Below are positions 58,362 to 64,000 of a stretch of 64,000 nt of DNA, piece after piece. Each line of letters opens with the position of its first letter. Position 1 is the first letter of the stretch. Source of the DNA: an uncultured Paludibaculum sp. (GTDB lineage: Bacteria > Acidobacteriota > Terriglobia > Bryobacterales > Bryobacteraceae). A model generated the notes under the pieces. The model was not told the DNA's origin and searched no databases. It was given only the letters and a program-made list of their open reading frames with translations. The stretch lies in contig NZ_OY762268.1 of NCBI RefSeq assembly GCF_963665245.1, forward strand, positions 868,001-932,000, read 5' to 3'. Made by a program: the position numbers and the translations under genes.

Positions 58362-59390
58362 ATGATCACCATCGCTGTCGACGCCATGGGGGGCGATCAC
58401 GCCCCCGTCCCCGAAGTGAGCGGAGCCGTTCAGGCGGCCACCACCCAGGACGTTAACATCCTTCTTGTTGGGAAAGAGCAGGTCCTCCAGGCGGAACTCA
58501 AAAAGTTCGATGGCTGGAAAAAGCTCCCCATCCGGATCGTGAACGCCACTGAGGTCGTCACTATGGAGGACAACCCGGCTAAGGCGCTCCGCACCAAACG
58601 CGACTCCAGTATGCGTGTGTCCGCGCGGCTTGTCCGTGACGGCGAAGCGCAGGGCTGGATCTCGGCTGGCAACACCGGCGCTGTGATGGCGATCTCGAAA
58701 ACCGTCCTTGGCATGATCCCCGGTGTGGACCGGCCCGCCCTCGCGCAGGCCTTTCCCACCATTAAGGGCAAACCCGCCGTCATGGTCGACGTCGGAGCCA
58801 ATGTGGACTCCTCCGCAAAGATGCTCGCCCAGTTTGCCGTGATGGGCGAGATTTATTCCCGGCTGGTTTTTCATACCGAATCGCCGACCGTCGGGATTTT
58901 ATCTATAGGGGAAGAGGATCATAAAGGTAACGAGCTCACGAAAAGCGCCGCGGGCCTGATGAAGGCTCTGCCGTTGAACTTCATCGGCAATGTCGAAGGG
59001 CGGGATCTGTACACTGGTCTCACCGATGTCATCGTGTGTGATGGCTTCATCGGCAACGTGGCATTGAAAGTCAGCGAAGGCCTGGTGGACGTGATCAAGC
59101 ACATGTTGAAGGAATCGTTGGAATCGACGATCGCCAGTAAGATTGGCTATGTGCTGAGCCGCCAGGCGTTCAAGGACTTCCGCAAGCGCATGGACTACTC
59201 CGAATACGGGGGAGCTCCACTGCTCGGCGTCAAAGGGGTCGTGATCATCTGCCATGGAAGGTCGAATGATAATGCGATTCGCAATGCAATCCGCGTGGCG
59301 ACGGAATCGGCTTCAGAGCACGTCAACGACAGGATCGAATCAGAGATTCAGCGTTGGCAGAGCAGCGCCGGCACGGGCGCCGAAGTCTAG
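58362..59390 (+). CDS. plsX: Phosphate acyltransferase PlsX
   Basis: 342 residues. Converts acyl-ACP to acyl-phosphate, which PlsY uses to make lysophosphatidate. Starts ITIAVDAMGGDHAP, with GWISAGNTGAVMA, VDVGANVDSS, NVEGRDLYTG and YGGAPLLGVKG later, the full set of family motifs. Membrane-associated, soluble. Fatty-acid synthesis genes (fabH and so on) that often follow are absent here; dsbD follows instead and overlaps plsX. Confidence 0.95.
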   Translation: MITIAVDAMGGDHAPVPEVSGAVQAATTQDVNILLVGKEQVLQAELKKFDGWKKLPIRIVNATEVVTMEDNPAKALRTKRDSSMRVSARLVRDGEAQGWISAGNTGAVMAISKTVLGMIPGVDRPALAQAFPTIKGKPAVMVDVGANVDSSAKMLAQFAVMGEIYSRLVFHTESPTVGILSIGEEDHKGNELTKSAAGLMKALPLNFIGNVEGRDLYTGLTDVIVCDGFIGNVALKVSEGLVDVIKHMLKESLESTIASKIGYVLSRQAFKDFRKRMDYSEYGGAPLLGVKGVVIICHGRSNDNAIRNAIRVATESASEHVNDRIESEIQRWQSSAGTGAEV

Positions 59391-61281
59391 TCTTTTCCTC
59401 TCGCTCACTCTCCTCTCCTCACTTTGTGCTTTTGGCCAGCGGCCCACGCCGGCCACCTGGACGCTCACTCCGTCCGCCGCGAAAGTCGCGCCCGGCTCCA
59501 CCTTCACCGCTGAACTCAAGCTGAAGCTGCAGGATCCGTGGCACATGTACTCGTTGACTACGCCCAAGCCCGGTCCCACTGGTGGTCCCACCACGACGAC
59601 CATCAAACTGGCCGAATCGCCGGCGGTCGCCAAGGCGGAGATCTACACCCCAAAGCCGGTACGCCACTTCGACCCGAACTTTAACTTGGATACCGAAACC
59701 TACTCAGGCGAGCAGAGTTTTGTGTTTCGCGTGGAGCTCGCCAAGGACGCGCCCGCGGGTCCGCTGGAGCTCACGGCGCAGATGCGGTACCAGCTTTGCA
59801 CTGAGAAGGAGTGCCTGCCGCCGAAGAAGGTCACCGCCACGGCGAACGTCGAAATCGCGGCCGGCGCCCCCGCAGGCAAGAGCGATATTCCGGCGGGCTT
59901 GGTGAAGTTTGACCCGGCCGCTCCGGCGTCTCCAGGGGTAGCTGCGACGCCCGCGGCGGGCAGCCAGAAACAGGATCTGGGTTCGTTCCTCCTGCTCGCC
60001 TTTGGATTCGGGTTGGCGGCTATCTTCACGCCTTGTGTCTTCCCGATGATCCCCATCACCATGTCGTTCTTCCTGAACCAGCCGGGTGGCGGCGGACGTC
60101 GCCAAGCGCTGATCCAGGCCGTGACGTTTTGCCTTGGGATCATCGTGCTCTTTACCGGTATCGGATTCGGGTTGAGCGCCGCGTTGGGTCCGTTTGCGGT
60201 TGTCCAGCTCGGCTCCAACCCCTGGGTAAACGGCCTGATCTGCATTGTTTTCTTTGTCTTCGGGCTCAGTCTTCTAGGAGCATTTGAGATCACGCTCCCA
60301 ACCGGGCTTCTCACCAAACTGAACGTGGCTTCCAACCAAGGCGGCTTGATCGGAACGCTGATCATGGGCCTGACGTTCTGCCTGGCCGCGTTCGCCTGCA
60401 TCGGGCCGTTCATGGGAACCCTGCTGGCCGCCTCCGTCGGCGGCGACAAGCTGCAGCCGGTGCTGGGCATGCTCGCATTCTCCACCGCGCTTTCGTCGCC
60501 CTTCTTTCTACTGGCTCTGTTCCCTTCCTTCCTGAAGAAGTTGCCCCGTAGTGGCGGCTGGATGTCGCGCGTAAAAGTCGTTCTGGGATTTCTAGTTATG
60601 GCCGCTTTGTTGAAGTACCTGTCGAATATCGACCAGGTGCTGCAACTCGGCCTCTTGACGCGGGAGCGGTTCCTGGCGCTGTGGGTTGTTCTCTTCGCGC
60701 TGCCTGGACTCTACCTGCTGGGCTTCCTGCGCATGGAAGGAATACGAGCCGATGAGGACGTGAGACCGGCACGTCTTCTGGTCGGCGTGGCTCTCCTGGG
60801 CTTCGCACTCAGTCTGGTGCCCGGCATGACAGGCACACGGTTGGGGGAATTGGAAGCCTACATTCCTGCGCCACCAGAAGGCAGCGCTTCAATCTCCACT
60901 GGAGCTATTTCCGCCAAGTGGTTGAAAAATGACTTCGATGGAGCCATCGCCAAAGCGAAAGCGGAGAACAAGAAGGTCCTGGTGGCCTTCACTGGCTACG
61001 CCTGCACAAATTGCCACTGGATGAAGGCCAACATGTTCCCTCGGCCGGAGATTGCCGAAGCGTTGGGCAACTTCGTCCTGGTGGAACTCTACACCGACGG
61101 TACGGACGCCATGAGCGAGCAGAACCAACAGCGGCAGGATTCGCTCTTCAAGACAGTGGCGATTCCCTACTACGCCATCTTCGATGCCGACCAGAAAGTC
61201 CAGGGTTCCTATGCCGGCCTTACCAAGGATCCTCAGGAGTTTCTTAAATTTCTGGGCAGCAGTTCAGCCAGTACATTATAG
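59284..61281 (+). CDS. dsbD: Thiol:disulfide interchange protein DsbD-like
   Basis: About 665 residues from ATG 59284; the true start is unclear because every in-frame start lies inside plsX, the signal peptide (LFLSLTLLSSLCAFG) begins about 37 residues later, and there is no Shine-Dalgarno. Transfers electrons from cytoplasmic thioredoxin to periplasmic proteins. nDsbD-like beta domain with CTEKECLPP, eight membrane helices with FTPCVFPMIP and FACIGPF (the paired Cys), and a C-terminal thioredoxin domain with GYACTNCHWM. Convergent with fliJ (5-bp gap). Confidence 0.88.
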   Translation: MQSAWRRNRLQSTSTTGSNQRFSVGRAAPARAPKSSLFLSLTLLSSLCAFGQRPTPATWTLTPSAAKVAPGSTFTAELKLKLQDPWHMYSLTTPKPGPTGGPTTTTIKLAESPAVAKAEIYTPKPVRHFDPNFNLDTETYSGEQSFVFRVELAKDAPAGPLELTAQMRYQLCTEKECLPPKKVTATANVEIAAGAPAGKSDIPAGLVKFDPAAPASPGVAATPAAGSQKQDLGSFLLLAFGFGLAAIFTPCVFPMIPITMSFFLNQPGGGGRRQALIQAVTFCLGIIVLFTGIGFGLSAALGPFAVVQLGSNPWVNGLICIVFFVFGLSLLGAFEITLPTGLLTKLNVASNQGGLIGTLIMGLTFCLAAFACIGPFMGTLLAASVGGDKLQPVLGMLAFSTALSSPFFLLALFPSFLKKLPRSGGWMSRVKVVLGFLVMAALLKYLSNIDQVLQLGLLTRERFLALWVVLFALPGLYLLGFLRMEGIRADEDVRPARLLVGVALLGFALSLVPGMTGTRLGELEAYIPAPPEGSASISTGAISAKWLKNDFDGAIAKAKAENKKVLVAFTGYACTNCHWMKANMFPRPEIAEALGNFVLVELYTDGTDAMSEQNQQRQDSLFKTVAIPYYAIFDADQKVQGSYAGLTKDPQEFLKFLGSSSASTL

Positions 61282-61286
61282 GTAAT

Positions 61287-61727
61287 TTAGCGCTCATCGC
61301 GGCCCCAGCGGGCAACCACCAGCTCGGCTACCGTCGCCTCCATCTCCTTGTCGACTTCCGACCGCCATGCATGGAGCCGCTGTTCCCGGAGGGTGGTGAG
61401 AGCCTCCACCTCCTTGCGGGCCGCCACCACCGCCTGACGCTGCTCTTCGATCCGCTGGGCAAGGGCCTTCCCTTCCTCGTGCAGCTTGCGCAGTTCCGTC
61501 ACCGTCCAACGTCTAAACCCGTCCAAACCCGCGAGTTCCTGCACGGGTACGATCCGCAGGTTCCGGACGCGCTCCACGGCCTGTCGTTCCTCCAGGGCCA
61601 GTGCCAGCCGGCGCAGATCCAGGGCTTGTGCCTCGGCGTGCAACCCCTCCAGCACACCAAGCTCCTGATCCAATCGCGTCTGGCGGAACGATCGTAATCT
61701 TTCAAGAGGAAACAGGAATTTCTTCAT
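61287..61727 (-). CDS. fliJ: Flagellar export protein FliJ
   Basis: 146 residues, a long coiled coil of alternating Leu, Arg and Glu (from MKKFLFPLERLRSFRQTRLD to the C-terminus). FliJ helps the FliI ATPase ring and escorts export substrates; it has little conserved sequence, so the call rests on length, coiled coil and position 8 bp after fliI. Last gene of the operon in this window. Confidence 0.78.
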   Translation of the reverse strand: MKKFLFPLERLRSFRQTRLDQELGVLEGLHAEAQALDLRRLALALEERQAVERVRNLRIVPVQELAGLDGFRRWTVTELRKLHEEGKALAQRIEEQRQAVVAARKEVEALTTLREQRLHAWRSEVDKEMEATVAELVVARWGRDER

Positions 61728-61735
61728 GTATTGCC

Positions 61736-63058
61736 TTATCTGGTTGGCGCAAGCTTCTTCATGCGGTTTAGGGTGTCCTGGATGGGTGAATGCTCCTCCG
61801 GCCGCTGCCGGAGGAACTCCTGGATGTCCTTCTGCCGGGCCAGCGCCGTATCGAGCGGCGCATTGCTGCCGCCGATGTAGGCCCCAATCCGGATCAGATC
61901 CTCCGACGACTGTAGGAGCGCGAGCGTCTCCCGTAACCGATTTGCGGCGTCCCGTTGCTCGGCGGGAGCAACTCGCGAGGCGAGCCGCGAGACAGATTGG
62001 AGGACGTCGATCGCCGGGTAGTGGCCCTTCTGTCCCAGGGCTCGGGAAAGAACCACATGTCCATCGAGAATGCCGCGAACCGCGTCGGCGATGGGCTCGT
62101 TCATGTCGTCACCCTCGACCAGCACGGTGAAGAATGCGGTAATTGACCCGTGTTTGAACCGGCCGGCCCGCTCAAAGACGCGGGGCATCATCTGGAACAC
62201 GCTGGGCGTGTAGCCCTTCTGGCTGGGCGGTTCACCGGCGGCCAGGCCAATCTCGCGCTGGGCCATGGCCAAGCGGGTCACGGAGTCGGCGATCAGCAGC
62301 ACGTCCTTGCCCTGATCGCGGAAGTACTCCGCCACCGCAAGTGCAAGAAAACAGGCGCGTACACGCAGCGGCGACGGGCGATCGGACGTCGCGACCACCA
62401 GGACCGTCTTCTTCATGCCCTCGGGGCCGATCTCATGTTCAATGAAATCACGGACTTCGCGGTTGCGCTCGCCGATGAGCGCCAGCACGGCCACGTCCGC
62501 GCTGTGGTGCCGTATCAGACTGCCCAGTAAGGTACTTTTGCCCACACCGCTGCCGCCGAACACCCCGACGCGCTGTCCGCGCCCGCAGGTCAGGAACCCG
62601 TCCAGAGCCCGGATCCCGGTGACGAGCGGTTCGGTGATGGGTTCGCGTTCCAGCGGACCGGGCGGAGCGGCGTAGATGTCATACCGGGCTTCGGCCGCGA
62701 TGGGCGGTCCACCGTCCATCGGACGGCCAAAACCGTCCAAAACGCGACCGATAAGACCGTGGGAAACGCCCACTTTCGACTCACCGGCGCGGGCCACGAT
62801 TGTGTCGCCCAACTGGAGTCCAGCCACCTCCTCCAGAGGCATCGAGAGGATCTGCCCATCCCTGAATCCGATCACCTGAGTACGGATTCGCGCGCCGTCG
62901 CGCGTGAGAATCTCGCAGAACTCGCCCATCCCAACGGCGGGCCCACGCGACTCCACCAGGAGGCCGACAGTACGGGTCACGACGCCGGTGGAGCGGACGG
63001 GTTTGCAGTCGGTGATGGCACGCTCCAGACGGGCCACGTCCAACCATGCGGCGCTCAT
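61736..63058 (-). CDS. fliI: Flagellum-specific ATP synthase FliI
   Basis: 440 residues. Hexameric ATPase driving the flagellar type III export apparatus. Beta-barrel N-terminal domain, Walker A GGSGVGKSTLL (about 170-180), Walker B region VLLIADSVTRLAMAQREIG, EPPSQKGYTPSVF and the ERAGRF hexamer-contact motif follow in the usual order, cited in part. ATG overlaps fliH stop by 4 bp (ATGA). Confidence 0.95.
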   Translation of the reverse strand: MSAAWLDVARLERAITDCKPVRSTGVVTRTVGLLVESRGPAVGMGEFCEILTRDGARIRTQVIGFRDGQILSMPLEEVAGLQLGDTIVARAGESKVGVSHGLIGRVLDGFGRPMDGGPPIAAEARYDIYAAPPGPLEREPITEPLVTGIRALDGFLTCGRGQRVGVFGGSGVGKSTLLGSLIRHHSADVAVLALIGERNREVRDFIEHEIGPEGMKKTVLVVATSDRPSPLRVRACFLALAVAEYFRDQGKDVLLIADSVTRLAMAQREIGLAAGEPPSQKGYTPSVFQMMPRVFERAGRFKHGSITAFFTVLVEGDDMNEPIADAVRGILDGHVVLSRALGQKGHYPAIDVLQSVSRLASRVAPAEQRDAANRLRETLALLQSSEDLIRIGAYIGGSNAPLDTALARQKDIQEFLRQRPEEHSPIQDTLNRMKKLAPTR

Positions 63059-63762
63059 ACCGCACCTCCTTGTACGGACAAGGCGTCGGAGAGGCCACGG
63101 CCGATCTCTTCCATCTGCGTCTCGATCGAGGCATCGAGCGAGCCCCGACCCGTCTCGACGACCAAACCTCCGACCTCCAGGGCTCCGTCGCCCTGGACGT
63201 GGATCGCTTGGGGTGCGCCAATCTTGGCCAGATGACCCTGAATCCGGGTGACAAACTGGGGATGGACGCGCACCTCGGTCACTTCCCGCATCGAGACGTT
63301 CTCGAACGCTGCCTTCACCAGACCAAGCAGGGCCTCCTCATCCATCGTCACCTGCCGCCGCAGGACTCGGCGCGCCATCGCCAAGGCAAGCGTGACGACA
63401 TCGCGCTCAGCTTGCTTGCGCAGCCGGCTTTTCATCCCTGCAACTTCCTCAATCGAGCGCGCCATCCGCTCCACCGCGGCTTCGAAGTCCGCCGCTGCTT
63501 TCTGCCGGCCGGACGCCTCGCCTTGACGGTGCGCCTCGTGCTTTTCGGCCTGGAGCTTCTGTTGGAATTGCTGTTCCATCTGCTTCCGCAACTCGGCCGT
63601 GTCCTGCTCGGCGGGTGGCGGCGTTGGCTGGGCGGCGCGGGGGCGCCCTGGGGCCGGCTCGGGGTTGGCCACGGGGTCGCCAAGCCGTGGCCATTCGACG
63701 ACGGTGGAGTGGATCTCCGACGAAGCGGGGCGGATTCGCGACGCCATGGTTTTAGACGACAT
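63055..63762 (-). CDS. fliH: Flagellar assembly protein FliH
   Basis: 235 residues from ATG 63762. A Pro-rich N-terminus, then a Gln/Glu-rich coiled coil (about 50-110) and a C-terminal alpha/beta domain with VRVHPQFVTRIQGHL and GALEVGGLVVETGRGSLDAS, typical of FliH/V-type ATPase E-subunit-like proteins. It regulates FliI at the export gate. Overlaps the fliG stop by 11 bp and the fliI start by 4 bp. Confidence 0.88.
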   Translation of the reverse strand: MSSKTMASRIRPASSEIHSTVVEWPRLGDPVANPEPAPGRPRAAQPTPPPAEQDTAELRKQMEQQFQQKLQAEKHEAHRQGEASGRQKAAADFEAAVERMARSIEEVAGMKSRLRKQAERDVVTLALAMARRVLRRQVTMDEEALLGLVKAAFENVSMREVTEVRVHPQFVTRIQGHLAKIGAPQAIHVQGDGALEVGGLVVETGRGSLDASIETQMEEIGRGLSDALSVQGGAV

Positions 63763-64000
63763 ACTGTTCGCCCACCGTACCCTTCAGGCTGATCACACCC
63801 TCAGTCTCCAACTGGCGAACGATGGAGATGATCTGCTGCTGGGAGGCCTCCACTTCCTTGATCTTCACGGGCCCGAGGGCATCCATGTCCTCGCGCATCA
63901 TCTCGGCGCCGCGCTGCGACATGCTCTGCAGGAAATGATTCTTCAACTGTTCGCTGGTGCCCTTCAAGGCCACCGTGAGAATCTTGCGATCGATGCGCCC
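63752..64000 (-). CDS. fliG: Flagellar motor switch protein FliG, C-terminal part missing its N-terminus
   Basis: The frame runs off the window; 82 residues are visible, reading GRIDRKILTVALKGTS, FLQSMSQRGAEMMREDMDALGPVK and ending GEQYVV (cited in part). These match the charged torque helix and C-terminal FliG domain contacted by MotA. First visible gene of the fliG-fliH-fliI-fliJ operon; the start lies upstream of 64000. No MotA/MotB of flagellar type is in the window, so the MotA-like gene at 40965 is not part of this operon. Confidence 0.92.
   Translation of the reverse strand, partial: GRIDRKILTVALKGTSEQLKNHFLQSMSQRGAEMMREDMDALGPVKIKEVEASQQQIISIVRQLETEGVISLKGTVGEQYVV

Overview
The window is 64 kb of GC-rich chromosomal DNA that most resembles Acidobacteriota, probably Bryobacterales/Solibacter-Paludibaculum relatives. 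That placement is inferred from gene content: an orphan MacB/FtsX permease of the acidobacterial ADOP type (25090-27498), a VWFA-related protein of the acidobacterial family (13163-14113), Ser/Thr kinases with TPR or Ig-like tails, exported proteins with twin-arginine leaders, and glycosyltransferase/spermidine-synthase fusions common in that phylum. No 16S rRNA, tRNA, CRISPR array, insertion sequence or prophage gene was recognised.

Left end (1-4230): a worn accessory stretch. It holds a gene cut by the window edge, a secreted hypothetical protein, a DUF4262 gene between two remnants of one small protein family, a cyclase gene whose 3' end is shifted by an 8-G run, and the C-terminal stub of a Ca2+/H+ antiporter. 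From 4228 the content becomes mostly housekeeping: SRP RNA (ffs)-dnaX-ybaB-recR, a MtaB-type tRNA methylthiotransferase, a 995-residue OmpA/PKD/Ig envelope protein with a clear terminator, RNase P RNA (rnpB), a VWFA protein, an exported adenylate-kinase-like protein, a GH63-like glucosidase, pgi, a divergent ArsR regulator/old yellow enzyme pair with a palindromic operator, a LytS/LytTR two-component pair, a zinc-ribbon coiled-coil gene with murJ, the ADOP permease, and a GT2-GtrA-methyltransferase fusion.

29238-35081 is an operon on the minus strand for electron transfer from acyl-CoA oxidation: a large acyl-CoA dehydrogenase, ETF-quinone oxidoreductase with a ferredoxin-like tail, etfB and etfA.

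35635-48662 is the most distinctive region. A minus-strand unit has an S41-type peptidase followed by a membrane Ser/Thr kinase whose TPR tail is separated by a one-base frameshift. Divergent from it is a tightly packed plus-strand series of eight genes: FHA, MotA/TolQ/ExbB-like channel, its TM/coiled-coil partner, zinc-ribbon FHA, PP2C, signal peptide-trypsin-TM-FHA, a second PP2C, and a zinc-ribbon Ser/Thr kinase with a TM segment and Ig-like ectodomain. Six of the seven junctions overlap or are separated by less than 20 bp. The set looks like one transmembrane phospho-signalling machine coupled to an ion channel and a periplasmic protease. It is my best candidate for an uncharacterised system.

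Right end: a Tat-exported TIM-barrel protein, a membrane-fused spermidine synthase homologue, an aquaporin-family channel, yceD, a NarL-type two-component pair, a GpgS-like glycosyltransferase, rpmF-plsX-dsbD, and the start of a flagellar operon (fliG-fliH-fliI-fliJ, read leftward from the window edge). yceD is separated from rpmF-plsX by 4.3 kb of signalling and sugar genes. Degenerate heptamer repeats occur at 49606-49640 and 53856-53975.
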